In this document: one piece after another, positions 16,882 to 26,577 of the stretch
Layout of the letters: each line of letters starts with the position of its first letter
Position numbering within the stretch: the first letter of the stretch is position 1
From: Gammaproteobacteria bacterium
GTDB taxonomy: Bacteria; Pseudomonadota; Gammaproteobacteria; Pseudomonadales; Halieaceae
DNA: 64,000 nt
Direction: 5' to 3'
Assembly (NCBI GenBank): GCA_030427085.1
Contig: JAUHXH010000002.1
Span: 806,001-870,000 of the forward strand
The notes under the pieces: generated by a model
What the model was told of the DNA's origin: nothing
Seen by the model: the letters and a program-made list of their open reading frames with translations, nothing else
Databases searched by the model: none
Program-made: the position numbers and the translations under genes

Positions 16882-18000
16882 ATGTCGCGATTCACCGCCA
16901 ATCAATGGCAGCGCTACCAGCGCCATATCCAGCTTGATGCCTTCGGCGTTGCCGGGCAGTTGCGCCTGCGGCAGGCGCGTGTGCTGGTGGTGGGCGTTGG
17001 GGGGCTGGGTTGTCCCGTGGCGCAATACCTGGCGGCTGCCGGGGTGGGGCATCTGACACTGGTGGATGGGGACGAGGTGTCACGCAGTAACCTTCACCGC
17101 CAGGTGTTATTTACCGAAGCGGATATTGGCTTGGGAAAAGCGGCAGTGGCTGCCGCGCGATTAAGGGCGATGAACCCGGAACTGGAGCTGCGGGTAGTTC
17201 CCGAGGCGCTCAGCATCGATAACGCGGAGTCTCTCATCGAAGGCTGTGATCTGGTGCTGGATTGCACCGACAACTTCAGCGCGCGCTACCTGATCAACGA
17301 CTGTTGCATTAATCTGCGCCGCCCCTGGCTGTTCGCGTCCGTGGTCCGTTTTTCAGGCCAGCTGGCATTGTTTACGCCGGGTAAGGCCTGCTTTCGCTGC
17401 TTGTATCCACGCGCCCCGGAGGGCGTGGAGGACTGTAATGCAGCCGGCGTACTATCCACATTGCCGGGTATGGTAGGGCTGCTGCAGGCCAATGAAGCGC
17501 TGAAGTTTCTTGCCGGTCTGGAGTGCCCGCTGGATGGGCGCCTGATGCTGGTTGAAGGTTTGGATCTGCAGATGCGCCACCTGGCGCTGCAGCCCGCGCC
17601 GGAATGCGTTTGTCGTCAGGGGCGTGCTCCTATTTTGGCAGACGACGACACCGGCGCGTTCACATGCGATACATCGGCGGCAGAAGCGGGGGAGTTGTCC
17701 CCCGTGGAATTCGAAGCACGGCGCAGCGGCGATCGCGGCCTGTTGCTGGATGTGCGCAGCCAGCAGGAGCACGAGGCGTTTAACCTCGGTGGAGACTGCC
17801 TGCCCCTGGATGAACAATTCATCGATCGCGCACGCACGGGGCTGCCTGAGAAGAACTCTCCCTGCGTACTTTACTGCCAGAGCGGGCGCCGCAGTGCCCG
17901 TGCCGCGCAATTATTGCGCGACGCGGGTTTTACGCGCGTCGAGACCCTCGCCGGAGGGATAGCGCGCTGGCTGGAGGTGCGCCCCGATCAGCCGGTCTGA
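16882..18000 (+). CDS. MoeB/ThiF-type adenylyltransferase with C-terminal rhodanese domain
   Basis: E1-like enzyme that adenylates the C-terminus of a sulfur carrier (MoaD/ThiS type) for molybdopterin or thiamine synthesis. The ATP-binding loop GVGGLGCPVAQYL is near residue 37; GDEVSRSNLHRQ and LDCTDNFSARYL follow; zinc cysteines are CFRC and CVC. The rhodanese domain (about 275-370) has active-site Cys in YCQSGRRSARA, so the protein may both adenylate and transfer sulfur, as in MoeZ/MOCS3. I take the ATG at 16882; an in-frame TTG at 16861 is less likely. The stop region overlaps the convergent YegP-like gene by 13 bp. Confidence 0.9.
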   Translation: MSRFTANQWQRYQRHIQLDAFGVAGQLRLRQARVLVVGVGGLGCPVAQYLAAAGVGHLTLVDGDEVSRSNLHRQVLFTEADIGLGKAAVAAARLRAMNPELELRVVPEALSIDNAESLIEGCDLVLDCTDNFSARYLINDCCINLRRPWLFASVVRFSGQLALFTPGKACFRCLYPRAPEGVEDCNAAGVLSTLPGMVGLLQANEALKFLAGLECPLDGRLMLVEGLDLQMRHLALQPAPECVCRQGRAPILADDDTGAFTCDTSAAEAGELSPVEFEARRSGDRGLLLDVRSQQEHEAFNLGGDCLPLDEQFIDRARTGLPEKNSPCVLYCQSGRRSARAAQLLRDAGFTRVETLAGGIARWLEVRPDQPV

Positions 18001-18323
18001 TCGTCCAGTGCTGCTTCCGGCCCATTGGTTTTCACCGAGGCAATGCCATTTTCCATGGCGGCAGTGCCAGAATACATCTCCGACTTGCCGATAACCTGGC
18101 CATTGGTTGATTTCAAGGTGAAGAAAGGCTCGCCGCTACTGGCGGTTTTACGCTCGTAGCAGGCGTCGTCCGCGGCATGTGCCCGCACTGATTCAATGCC
18201 TTTCTGGGCGCCGGATTTATCGGCATAACTCTGGCTGGTGAGGATCACCTGGCCGTTGCCCGCTTTCAGGTTGAACATGAACTTGCCGCTGTTGCCCTGC
18301 TTGAGTTCGTATTTCGCCGCCAT
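17988..18323 (-). CDS. YegP family DUF1508 protein
   Basis: 111-residue small protein made of two tandem DUF1508 units (about 8-50 and 58-102), each with the pattern F-L-K-x-NGQVI followed by a Y and a GI-SV-x segment. The biochemical role is unknown; proteins of this family are small, soluble and often stress-associated. Start ATG at 18323 has GGAGGAAG just upstream. Its 3' end overlaps that of the MoeB gene. Confidence 0.9.
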   Translation of the reverse strand: MAAKYELKQGNSGKFMFNLKAGNGQVILTSQSYADKSGAQKGIESVRAHAADDACYERKTASSGEPFFTLKSTNGQVIGKSEMYSGTAAMENGIASVKTNGPEAALDDQTG

Positions 18324-18423
18324 ATTGCTTCCTCCGCACGGTTAGGCCGGGTTGGTTCAGGGGGTGAACCACCACTGTTTTTCAGTGTAGAAGCGCTTGT
18401 GCAAACTGCCAGCTTGCCCTATC

Positions 18424-18453
18424 GTGATATGGTGTTATATTAATGTATATCAC
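18424..18453. promoter_or_regulatory. Inverted repeat upstream of the DUF2884 gene
   Basis: GTGATAT (18424-18430) and ATATCAC (18447-18453) are perfect inverted repeats with a 16-bp AT-rich centre, 32 bp before the ATG at 18485. This is a candidate operator; the binding protein is unknown. Confidence 0.35.
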
Positions 18454-18484
18454 TATCTGGATCAGCACACCAAAGGAGCGTCCC

Positions 18485-19255
18485 ATGACCCTCATCCTTC
18501 GATCAGCGGCACTGTTACTGTGCCTGCTCACCAGTTCAGTTCTCGCTGACCAAGCCGAACACTGCGAGGTCGATTTGCAGCGGGATTTGCGTGTCAGCAG
18601 TCAGTTCCTCGAGGTCATGACCGGTGACGAGTTGGAGTACCGCATCGAGCAGGACGGTAGCCTGACGGTGGCGGGCGAGGCGGTACAGCTCGATGCGGAT
18701 CAACGCAAGCTTGCCAGGGACTATGCCGGTGAGGTTGCCGCCTTCGTACCCCAATTCATAATGTTGGCTACCCAGGGCCTGGAAACTGCAGCCAGCGCTG
18801 TGGGGCAGGCGCTGGGTGAAGCCTTCGGTGAAAACAGTCCACCCGCCGAGAAAAGCCGCGCGGCACTGCTGCGCGCCCGGGATCAGTTTGAAGAGCTAAG
18901 CTCGGCAGAAGACGGCGTTTACACCCTCCGCGCCAGCGCCATTGAGTCGGCTGGTGAGTCCTTCGGTGAAACCCTGGAGGAGGAACTGGAAGAGGTCATC
19001 GCCAGCACGGCCGGTTCCGCCCTCAGTGCCCTGGGTGATGCCCTGAGCTCAGGGGATTTCGAAGCCAGCATGGAAGACTTCGCCAATCGCATGGACAGGA
19101 TGGGACGCGAACTGGAGGCCATGGGCGACGCCCTGGAGGACACCGGCCGCGAGATGTGCCACCAACTGGAGCGTATGCGCGAGGCCGAGCAGGCAGTACA
19201 GGATCAGATTCCGGCGCTGAAGCCCTACCCGGTGCTGGGCGACCGTCAGCCCTAA
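18485..19255 (+). CDS. DUF2884/YggN-like exported protein
   Basis: About 256 residues from the ATG at 18485, chosen because AAAGGAG lies seven bases upstream and it opens a clean signal peptide ([21 protein letters not shown]). The mature protein is acidic and largely helical, with Glu/Ala-rich repeats in the middle ([27 protein letters not shown]) and a Met-rich amphipathic C-terminus. This resembles periplasmic YggN-type proteins of unknown function. Confidence 0.75.
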   Translation: MTLILRSAALLLCLLTSSVLADQAEHCEVDLQRDLRVSSQFLEVMTGDELEYRIEQDGSLTVAGEAVQLDADQRKLARDYAGEVAAFVPQFIMLATQGLETAASAVGQALGEAFGENSPPAEKSRAALLRARDQFEELSSAEDGVYTLRASAIESAGESFGETLEEELEEVIASTAGSALSALGDALSSGDFEASMEDFANRMDRMGRELEAMGDALEDTGREMCHQLERMREAEQAVQDQIPALKPYPVLGDRQP

Positions 19256-20037
19256 AGTACGGCCAACTGGCTGTTCAACAAATCACTCACCAGCATGTTG
19301 CCCGGGCTGTGGGTGATACAGAACGGTGGGCGTGATTGCTCCACCACCACCTGGGGCGTTACGCCGCAGGCCCAGAACACCGGCATCTCGCCTGGTTTAA
19401 TGGTGACGGGGTCACCAAAGTCCGGTCGGTAGATATCCGCGATACCAATTTGCGCCGGGTCACCCAGGTGGACTGGCGCACCGTGTACCGACGGGAAGCG
19501 CGTGCAGATTTGTACGGCGCGGATGGCATCAGCCGCTTTGAACGGGCGCATACTCACCACCATGTCACCCTTGAATCGACCGGAACTGGCGCAGGGAATG
19601 TTGGTGCGATACATCGGCACATTGCAGCCCTCGCTGATATTGCGGATGTCCAGGCCGTCGGCCAATAGCGCTTCCTCAAAGGAGAACGAGCATCCCAGGG
19701 CGAACACCACCAGGTCATCACGCCAGTAATCCTTGAGGTCGGTCGGTTCGGCAACGGCGACTCCGTTTTCGAATACGCGATAGGCGGGCACGTCTGTGCG
19801 GATATCCAGGTCCTCACCCAACTCAGGCAGGTGGGGACTGCCGGGTTCGCTGGTTGCCAGCAAGGGGCAGGGCTTTGGGTTTTTCTGGCAAAAGCCCATG
19901 AACTCCCCAGCCCAATCCGCAGGGAGGATCATCAGATTGCACTGCACATGCCCCGGTGCGAAGCCGGAAGTGTGGCCAGTGTGAGCACCGCGGCGGATGC
20001 GTTGGCGGAGTGTGGCGGCGGCGTTGTCGGTAGTCAT
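19252..20037 (-). CDS. Putative hydro-lyase, DUF1445 family
   Basis: 261-residue protein of the DUF1445/UPF0317 family. Recognisable segments are [47 protein letters not shown] and [11 protein letters not shown]. Mammalian relatives include a mitochondrial D-glutamate cyclase; bacterial members are annotated as hydro-lyases without firm substrates. It ends 4 bp into the convergent DUF2884 gene and is divergent from the flavin oxidoreductase gene. Confidence 0.88.
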   Translation of the reverse strand: MTTDNAAATLRQRIRRGAHTGHTSGFAPGHVQCNLMILPADWAGEFMGFCQKNPKPCPLLATSEPGSPHLPELGEDLDIRTDVPAYRVFENGVAVAEPTDLKDYWRDDLVVFALGCSFSFEEALLADGLDIRNISEGCNVPMYRTNIPCASSGRFKGDMVVSMRPFKAADAIRAVQICTRFPSVHGAPVHLGDPAQIGIADIYRPDFGDPVTIKPGEMPVFWACGVTPQVVVEQSRPPFCITHSPGNMLVSDLLNSQLAVL

Positions 20038-20168
20038 GCGTTTTGTAGGCTCCCTGTATCAGTTATCCATTGTGCGACAACAGGCGGGCCAGGCAAATCC
20101 CTGAATACGGGTAGTGTCGGCCAACGGGGAGTATAGCTGTGCGTACCGGCGATCGCTTCGGCGCCACG

Positions 20169-20190
20169 GGCTGTGGATTGGGCCACAGCC
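20169..20190. other. Perfect 8-bp-arm hairpin in the divergent intergenic region
   Basis: GGCTGTGG (20169-20176) and CCACAGCC (20183-20190) pair around a 6-nt loop. It lies 55 bp before the oxidoreductase ATG, within its probable leader. There is no T-run; the function is unknown. Confidence 0.4.
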
Positions 20191-20244
20191 GCATGCCTAT
20201 AGTCACAGTTCAGGCATCCAGTGCATGGCAGAAGGGGGGCTTCG

Positions 20245-21447
20245 ATGTCGGCAGGACTGGACAAGGCGCTGTCCACGGCACAACTCAATGGGCTGCCGTT
20301 GAGAAACCGTTTACTGAAGGCAGCTACCTTCGAGGGCAAGAGCCCCGGGGGCGTGCCGTCTGACGACCTCGTTGAGTTCCACCGTCGCCTCGGCGAGGGT
20401 GGCATCGGTATGACCACTCTGGCCTACTGCGGCGCCGAGGCCGATGGCCGTGTCTTCGAAAAAATGCTCTACATGCACGAAGGCATTCACAGGGAACTCG
20501 CCGCTCTCATCGCGACAGTGAAAGCCACTGGAGCAGCGGTCTCCGGCCAACTCGCCCACTGCGGAAATTTCAGCAAAAATCGCGAATTCCAGGGGCGCCG
20601 GCCGCTTGGCCCCAGTGCGCAGTTCAGTCCCATCGGGCTCTCCGCGGGTATGCCCATCGCCGGAGCGATGTCTGCACAGGACATGAATACGCTGGTCAAC
20701 AACTACGCCACAGCGGCGAGCTTTATGCGCGAAGTTGGCTTCGACGCCATCGAAATTCACTTCGGCCACGGTTACGCCTTGAGCCAATTCATCAGCCCGC
20801 TCACCAATCGACGAAGCGATGAATATGGCGGCTCCCTCAATAACCGCATGCGGCTGCCGCTGCGCGTTCTGACCGCCGTACGCGAGGCTGTGGGCGACAG
20901 CTTTCCTTTGCTGGGCAAGATCAGCATGGCCGATGGCAAACGCGGTGGCATTCGCCCCGCTGACGCCGTAGAGGTGGCTGCCCTGCTGGATGCCGGTGGC
21001 ATCGACGCCATCATCCCCAGTACCGGCACCAGCAGCATGAACCCTATGTTGATGTTTCGCGGCCAGAGCATGGCCGTGGGCCTGTTGGAGCAAACACAGA
21101 ATCCACTGGCTCGGCTGGGCCTGCGCATGATGGGCTCACGCCTGTTCCGCGAGTACCCCTACCAGCCGCTTTACCTGCTGGAAGATGCCCAACGCGTTCG
21201 GGACAGGGTGCAGTGCGCGGTGGCCTATATCGGTGGCTGCTGTAATGCGGAGGATATCGACCGTGTAATGACCGCAGGATTTGATTTCATTCAATTGGGC
21301 CGGGCATTGATTTACGACCCGGATATGCCTAAAAACCTGGCGGCAAAAGTGGATTATCGCAACGGCTGTAGTCACTGCAATCGCTGTACTGCGTTGATAG
21401 AAGCCCCCGGGGGTATCCGCTGTGTGGAGCTACTTCCGCAGGGCTAG
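20245..21447 (+). CDS. NADH:flavin oxidoreductase (Old Yellow Enzyme family)
   Basis: 400-residue FMN-dependent TIM-barrel reductase. Motifs include LKAATFEG near the start, HCGNFSKN, the active-site-type segment IEIHFGHGYALSQFISPLTNRRSDEYGGSLNNR, and the FMN phosphate region QLGRALIYDP. The C-terminus has C-x2-C-x2-C-x11-C (about residues 374-392), resembling the 4Fe-4S site of 2,4-dienoyl-CoA reductase-type members, but the protein stops there without the usual second flavin/NAD(P) domain. The ATG at 20245 with a preceding GGGGGG is preferred to a GTG at 20221. Confidence 0.88.
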   Translation: MSAGLDKALSTAQLNGLPLRNRLLKAATFEGKSPGGVPSDDLVEFHRRLGEGGIGMTTLAYCGAEADGRVFEKMLYMHEGIHRELAALIATVKATGAAVSGQLAHCGNFSKNREFQGRRPLGPSAQFSPIGLSAGMPIAGAMSAQDMNTLVNNYATAASFMREVGFDAIEIHFGHGYALSQFISPLTNRRSDEYGGSLNNRMRLPLRVLTAVREAVGDSFPLLGKISMADGKRGGIRPADAVEVAALLDAGGIDAIIPSTGTSSMNPMLMFRGQSMAVGLLEQTQNPLARLGLRMMGSRLFREYPYQPLYLLEDAQRVRDRVQCAVAYIGGCCNAEDIDRVMTAGFDFIQLGRALIYDPDMPKNLAAKVDYRNGCSHCNRCTALIEAPGGIRCVELLPQG

Positions 21448-21519
21448 CCCATTGTTCAGTCAACGCCAGATCGAGATAGCGTTATACTCGGCGCCCGCTT
21501 CACCCGATAAATACTCGCC

Positions 21520-22944
21520 ATGCCCGCTCTTGCCCTGTTGTTGTGTTTTCTGTCGCCCTTGGTGCTCGCGTCAGGCGATGAACTGCTGCTGCGAAACGCT
21601 AACGTTGTAAATGTTGAAACCGGTCAGATAGATACCCTTGATGTACTGGTGCGAAAGGGCCGTATTGCAGCGATCGAGAAACCCGGTCGTATAGAAACCA
21701 CACCGAAAGCCATCGACCTGACCGGCCGCTACCTGATGCCCTCCCTGTGGGATATGCACGTTCACTTTGAAGGGCGCGATTTGGTGGAGGACAACGCGCT
21801 GCTGCTTCCAGTCTATCTGGCCTACGGAATTACAGCCGTACGTGAGGCAGCCAGTAACCTCGCCCCTACGGTACTGGCGTGGCGGGAGGAGGTCGCCCGG
21901 GGAGATCGTCTGGGGCCGCGCATTTTCACTGCTGGTCGTAAGTTCGAAGGTATCAATTCCCTCTGGGACGGGGATCGTGAAATCGGCAGCGTGGCGGAAC
22001 TGCGAGCGGGTATGGATGAGCAGCAGCGCCTCGGTGTGGACTTCATCAAGGTCACGGAAAACACACTGCAACCCGACCTGTTTCTGGAAACGGTGCGTGA
22101 AGCACGCCGACGCGGGTTGACGGTATCTACCCATGTCCCGCTGGGCCTGGGCATCTTCGAACTGGCCGAGGCCGGCGTGTCGAGCATCGAGCATGCCTCC
22201 TATTTGCTGCGCTTGGGTAGTGCCGACGAGGAGAAGGTGGCTTTGGCTGTGCGTGAGGGCCGTATGGGTCCAGAAGCGGCCAATCAGCACTATCGATCAA
22301 AGTTTGAGCAGGAAACTGCCAACGCCGCCTATCAGCGCCTCGCTGAACTGGGTGTGGCCGTGACACCGACCCTGATCGGTGGTCGACAGTTGGCCTGGCT
22401 GCAAGACACCGACCACAGTGACGACGAGTTTTTGCGCTTCCTGACACAGGCATTTACCGCCAACTACCAGTGGCGTATCGACCGCATGGCGGGTGAGACC
22501 GACGCAGAACGACAGGCCCGTAAGTCACGCTATACATTAACCGCTGCGCAGGTACCTGCGCTGCAATCTGCGGGCGTGCTGTTGCTTGCCGGTAGCGATT
22601 CAGCGGCGCTGAATACCTATGTCTATCCCGCTGAAGCCTTGCACGAGGAACTCTCCTTATTTGTTGATGCCGGGCTGGAGCCTCTTGCGGCACTGCAGGC
22701 TGCCACCATCAATGGCGCCATTTTTATGGGAGTGGACGAAGAGTATGGCAGCGTCAGCGTGGGCAAGCGCGCAGACCTGCTGGTGCTCGAAGGCAACCCG
22801 CTGGAAACTATCCATGCCACGCGGCATATTCATGCCCTCGTTCACGGCGGTCGCTACCTGGATCGGGCCGCACTGGATGGATTGCTGAACGAGGCCGGGG
22901 TTAAGCGCGCCCGACTCGATGTTGCGCGGTCAACACAACCCTGA
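21520..22944 (+). CDS. Exported amidohydrolase family protein
   Basis: 474-residue metal-dependent hydrolase with an N-terminal signal peptide (MPALALLLCFLSPLVLASG). Metal-site motifs are MHVHFEG (near 80), the candidate bridging Lys in DFIKVTE, STHVP, SIEHASY and the Asp in LLAGSDSA; the closing GSVSVGKRADLLVLEGNP is typical of the imidazolonepropionase-like/prolidase group. These enzymes hydrolyse cyclic amides or dipeptides; the substrate cannot be assigned. It ends just before a convergent CDGSH gene. Confidence 0.88.
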   Translation: MPALALLLCFLSPLVLASGDELLLRNANVVNVETGQIDTLDVLVRKGRIAAIEKPGRIETTPKAIDLTGRYLMPSLWDMHVHFEGRDLVEDNALLLPVYLAYGITAVREAASNLAPTVLAWREEVARGDRLGPRIFTAGRKFEGINSLWDGDREIGSVAELRAGMDEQQRLGVDFIKVTENTLQPDLFLETVREARRRGLTVSTHVPLGLGIFELAEAGVSSIEHASYLLRLGSADEEKVALAVREGRMGPEAANQHYRSKFEQETANAAYQRLAELGVAVTPTLIGGRQLAWLQDTDHSDDEFLRFLTQAFTANYQWRIDRMAGETDAERQARKSRYTLTAAQVPALQSAGVLLLAGSDSAALNTYVYPAEALHEELSLFVDAGLEPLAALQAATINGAIFMGVDEEYGSVSVGKRADLLVLEGNPLETIHATRHIHALVHGGRYLDRAALDGLLNEAGVKRARLDVARSTQP

Positions 22945-23184
22945 TTAGCCCTGTTTATGGCTGCCGTCACACAGCGGCGCCGTGCCCGTGGCCTTGCAGC
23001 CACAGAAAAACAGTTTGGTATTCTCAGTGGCATCCAGGCGAACCGGGGAATATCCGGTGCCCTTGTGGGAGCCATCACAAAATGGCTGAGTTGCGCTGAG
23101 GCCGCAGGCGCACCAGAAGTAGGATTCTCCGGCCTCGACGTCTATGCCAAAGGGAGTGTCGGCGGCGCGTTTGGGTAAGTCCAT
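22945..23184 (-). CDS. CDGSH iron-sulfur domain protein
   Basis: 79-residue protein with two tandem CDGSH motifs (FWCACG...FCDGSHKG and FFCGCK...LCDGSHKQ), each giving the C-x-C-...-C-...-H set that binds a redox-active 2Fe-2S cluster. Bacterial tandem CDGSH proteins are small soluble electron-transfer or iron-handling proteins. It abuts the amidohydrolase gene tail to tail and is divergent from the methyltransferase. Confidence 0.93.
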   Translation of the reverse strand: MDLPKRAADTPFGIDVEAGESYFWCACGLSATQPFCDGSHKGTGYSPVRLDATENTKLFFCGCKATGTAPLCDGSHKQG

Positions 23185-23324
23185 GGCGTTCTCCTGTCGA
23201 GTACCATCGATTGCACTTTATGAGGTAATAGTAGTTCACGCGCGCTCGGGGTAAGGTGGTGGATACGTGGATTGTATTTTCTTCCGAAACATCAGCATTC
23301 AAATAACAAGCAGGAGCTGAAGCC

Positions 23325-23945
23325 ATGAGTTTCTACGAAAATCACATATTGCCGCATTTCATCAATTGCGCCTGCGGCACCAAACCCATCCAACGGCAGC
23401 GCGAAAAGGTTGTACCGCAAGCCGCGGGTACGGTGTTGGAAATTGGTGTGGGCACCGGGCTGAACCTGCCGCACTACGACGCCTCGCGGGTGGACAAACT
23501 CTATGCCCTCGACCCGTCGGAGCGCTCCTGGGAACTGGCCGGCAAGCGTGCTAAGTCCCTTGAGTTCGAGGTGGAGTTCATCGGGTTGCCCGGCGAGGAA
23601 ATTCCCCTGCCCGACAGCTGCGTCGATACCGTGTTGGTGACCTACAGCCTTTGCACCATCCCTGATCCGGTGGCTGCCCTGACCGGGATGCGCCGTGTCT
23701 TACGCGATGGCGGCACCTTGCTGTTTGCCGAGCACGGCCTGGCGCCGGATGAGAGCGTGCAACGCTGGCAAGAGCGCATCGACCCGTTGTGGAGCAAAGT
23801 CGCCGGGGGTTGCCACCTGAATCGTGATATTCCGGTGCTGCTGAGGACAGGCGGTTTTGCGCCGCAACAGGTGGACACCATGTACCTGCCAAGCACGCCG
23901 CGTTTTGCCGGGTTTAATTATTGGGGGAGTGCGCAGAAGGCGTAG
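23325..23945 (+). CDS. Class I SAM-dependent methyltransferase
   Basis: 206-residue methyltransferase. The SAM-binding motif I is VLEIGVGTGLNLPHY (near 37-51), followed by ALDPSERSW and VLVTYSLCTIPDP. The N-terminal SFYENHILPHFINCAC and overall pattern resemble METTL7/PmtA-like lipid or thiol methyltransferases, but the substrate is not determinable here. Upstream is AGGAGCTGAAGCC before ATG. The 3' end overlaps the convergent DUF2235 gene by 32 bp. Confidence 0.87.
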   Translation: MSFYENHILPHFINCACGTKPIQRQREKVVPQAAGTVLEIGVGTGLNLPHYDASRVDKLYALDPSERSWELAGKRAKSLEFEVEFIGLPGEEIPLPDSCVDTVLVTYSLCTIPDPVAALTGMRRVLRDGGTLLFAEHGLAPDESVQRWQERIDPLWSKVAGGCHLNRDIPVLLRTGGFAPQQVDTMYLPSTPRFAGFNYWGSAQKA

Positions 23946-25137
23946 TTGGCTGCGAGGGCTGCTCCGGGTTCCACGGCTCCACCGGATGTGCCTCAGGTGT
24001 TGGCAAATTCTCCGGGCGATACCACGGCAGGACGGCCATGCGCTCTACTACCGACTGGTGAATCACGGCGCCCTCAGGGATGTAGCGCGCTTCCTCGCGC
24101 GGCAGATAGTAAGAAGCCGATTCCGGCTCCCGCGGTGGATCGCGCCAGCGGGTTGAGCGAGGCAGGTACTCCAGGATTTTCCAGCGCCAGTTCATCGAGT
24201 CGTGGGCTTCGGCCCGTGGGTCGGGTTTGCTGTAGGGCGTGGTATTGCCCGCGCGGGGAATACCCAGGGCCAGGTGCCGAACCATGGCTGGGTCGACTTT
24301 CAGACCGTGACTCACCGCTTCGTTAATCAGCCAGTACAGTGGATATTTCGACAGGCCACTCTCCGCCTCAGGGTAGCCACCACCAATATCGGAATGAACG
24401 CCCGCAAACCAGACCTGTTTGCAGTCCTGGGGTGTATCGGGTGCCTTTTTATCGAAGGGGTTTTCCACGTAGAGTTGCCCTTCTTCCCAGCGATTCAGGC
24501 GGAACATGCGGCGTTTTTCGTCGATCGCCATCGCCTGGCGAAATACCGCTACCGAAGGGTTTTGGCGGGTGTAGGGCAGCATCTGCAGGCTGGGCCAATA
24601 CAGACGATCGCGACGCGGCACCAGCACCGAGCTCACCGTATCCCACGCGCCGAGGAAGGCGATCTGTACCGGGCGGGCGGCGATAATGCGGCGAAATCGC
24701 CAGGCAATGGCAAGGTCTTCGCGCCCGCTGGCCTGCTTGTAGGCGGTGAGTGCATACCGCGAGAGGTTCTTCTGCTCCGGTCGCAACAGTCCCACCAGAT
24801 GGAGGAAGCCGGCCAATACTCTTACGGTGTAGGCGCCGCGGCTGAAACCAAAGAGGTAGATCTTGTCGCCCTTGCTGTAGTGCTCCAGCAGGAAGTGGTA
24901 GGCCTCCAGCACATCTTCATCCATGCCTTCGCCGGTGGCCAGGCCAAACACGCCGCGCGCCGCGCTGCGCGCTTTGGCCCACTCACTGGTCAGGCCAATC
25001 GTGCCAACACCGGCACCGTAAAACACTTGCTGCTGACGATTCTTGCGGCAGCAGCGAAACAGTTTTAATACGTTGGACAGATTCTCTTCGACTTCATTGC
25101 CGGTGCCATCGCAAAGGATGACGATGTTCTTGGGCAC
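23914..25137 (-). CDS. DUF2235 alpha/beta-hydrolase domain protein
   Basis: 407-residue protein with a T6SS phospholipase-like DUF2235 fold. It starts KNIVILCDGTGNEVEENLSN and has the nucleophile elbow YLFGFSRGAYTVRVLAG (Ser near 100), followed by FLGAWDTVSSV and WFAGVHSDIGGGY with the likely catalytic Asp and His. Some relatives are type VI effectors (Tle family), but no T6SS genes, signal peptide or immunity partner are seen, so a cytosolic lipase-like role is more neutral. It lies about 100 bp beyond the mcd gene on the same strand. Confidence 0.82.
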   Translation of the reverse strand: MPKNIVILCDGTGNEVEENLSNVLKLFRCCRKNRQQQVFYGAGVGTIGLTSEWAKARSAARGVFGLATGEGMDEDVLEAYHFLLEHYSKGDKIYLFGFSRGAYTVRVLAGFLHLVGLLRPEQKNLSRYALTAYKQASGREDLAIAWRFRRIIAARPVQIAFLGAWDTVSSVLVPRRDRLYWPSLQMLPYTRQNPSVAVFRQAMAIDEKRRMFRLNRWEEGQLYVENPFDKKAPDTPQDCKQVWFAGVHSDIGGGYPEAESGLSKYPLYWLINEAVSHGLKVDPAMVRHLALGIPRAGNTTPYSKPDPRAEAHDSMNWRWKILEYLPRSTRWRDPPREPESASYYLPREEARYIPEGAVIHQSVVERMAVLPWYRPENLPTPEAHPVEPWNPEQPSQPTTPSAHSPNN

Positions 25138-25239
25138 GGGCTGATCCTCCCTGATCGGTAGTGCTACTACTGTAGTTCATGTTTTGCGACGGCGCGTGGC
25201 GAATGCACTCGAGCGACGTCGCAGAGTAAAGTTATTCCT

Positions 25240-26577
25240 TCAGCTTAGTAGTCGCACCAGGCTCGTCGAGGCGTTGATCTTGCGATTGTTGAAGTACTCT
25301 TCGTGGTTCTCTTCGATTTTGGGGATCTGATAGAGATAGTTGACCATTATGCCTGCTGACTGTGTTTTGCCAGAGTGCGACAAATCGGCACCCCAGTGCA
25401 GCCGGTGCAGGCTGGCGCCATTGCCCAGATGAAAGCGAGACACGGGGTCGAAGGCCAGGCCGTCACCGTGCTTCACGTTCAGCAGATAGTGGGCGCAAAG
25501 CCGCAGGAGCGCATCGCGCACCTCCACTTCAACCACTTTGCCGAGGGGTGCTCGCACTTTCTCGGCCATTTCCTCGGTCACCAGTTCCGACAGGTCAGTG
25601 TTGATTAACCAGTTGCGAAAACGCGGTATCGGAGACAGTGTGACAAAGGTTTTCAGCGTGTCGATTTCCTCTGCCAGCAGTTTCACCACATTCTTGATCA
25701 GGAAGTTACCGAACGAAATGCCGGCCAGCCCGGGATGGCAGTTGCTGATGGAGTAGAACACCACGGTCGTACATTCATCGGCGGGCAGCGACTCGCGTTC
25801 GAGGGAAATCAGTGGGCTGATCGAATGGGGGATCTCTTTGGTGAGGGCCACTTCTACAAACACCAGAGGATCTTCTTTCATGGCGGGGTGGAAGAAGGCA
25901 AAACAACGGCGGTCGTCGGTGAGCCGCCCGCGCAAATCTTCCCAGCCATTAATTTCGTGCACGGCTTCGTACTCAATCAATCGTTCGAGCACGTTGGCCG
26001 GCGAGGACCAGTCGATCTGACGTAAGTCGAGAAAGCCTTTGTTGAACCAGTAGACAAAGAGGTGCTTGAGATCTGAGTCCAGCCCTTTGAGTTCGGGGTA
26101 CTCACGCGACAGGGCCAGCACATCGCCGCGCAGGGCGACCAGCGTTCTGGTGCCCTCGGGGGCCATGTTGATCCTTCGAAACAGTTTCTTGCGCGGCGCC
26201 TCCACCGCGTGCGCAATCTGCTCGAGATTGTCCTGTGAGGGGTCGTCGCGATAGCGCGCTGCGCTCTCGACGACTCCCTGTGGATCAACGGTGAAGTCAT
26301 TGGCGAGACTTAACAGGAACTGGAGTTTCTGCGCCTCTCCCAATTCACTGTACGCCGCCGCTATTTCCTCGGCCAGGGCCAGCCCGGAGGCCTCACCGCG
26401 GTGGTTGAGAAGCTCCTGGCACAGGGCCGTCAGGGACTCGGCGGAACCGGCAACAAGTTTGGGTACCCCTTTTTGCTTGGCCAGCAGTTCCCGGCCTACT
26501 GATAGCACTGACTTTAGCGCCCGGTGGAAGGGTGATGCCGTTGGGCTGGTCAGGGGTGAGGCCGTATTGTCTGCCAC
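25240..26577 (-). CDS. mcd: Malonyl-CoA decarboxylase
   Basis: 445-residue enzyme converting malonyl-CoA to acetyl-CoA and CO2. Family segments are clear: FFHPAMKEDPLVFVEVALT, VVFYSISNCHPGLAGISFGNFLIK, FVTLSPIPRFRNWL and SRFHLGNGASLHRLHWGADLS...QSAGIMVNYLY. Length is normal and the N-terminal helical domain is present. The GTG start at 26577 shares its first base with the iolB stop (TAGTG), so translation should be coupled to iolB. This places it functionally in inositol catabolism, perhaps at the malonate-semialdehyde/malonyl-CoA end of the pathway. Confidence 0.93.
   Translation of the reverse strand: MADNTASPLTSPTASPFHRALKSVLSVGRELLAKQKGVPKLVAGSAESLTALCQELLNHRGEASGLALAEEIAAAYSELGEAQKLQFLLSLANDFTVDPQGVVESAARYRDDPSQDNLEQIAHAVEAPRKKLFRRINMAPEGTRTLVALRGDVLALSREYPELKGLDSDLKHLFVYWFNKGFLDLRQIDWSSPANVLERLIEYEAVHEINGWEDLRGRLTDDRRCFAFFHPAMKEDPLVFVEVALTKEIPHSISPLISLERESLPADECTTVVFYSISNCHPGLAGISFGNFLIKNVVKLLAEEIDTLKTFVTLSPIPRFRNWLINTDLSELVTEEMAEKVRAPLGKVVEVEVRDALLRLCAHYLLNVKHGDGLAFDPVSRFHLGNGASLHRLHWGADLSHSGKTQSAGIMVNYLYQIPKIEENHEEYFNNRKINASTSLVRLLS

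Noticed and set aside
24202-25068. 288-residue plus-strand frame opposite the DUF2235 gene
   Set aside because: Antisense to a recognisable hydrolase; no motif or ribosome binding site.
23914-25137. Type VI secretion lipase effector
   Set aside because: DUF2235 occurs in Tle effectors, but no VgrG, PAAR or immunity gene is nearby and there is no secretion signal.
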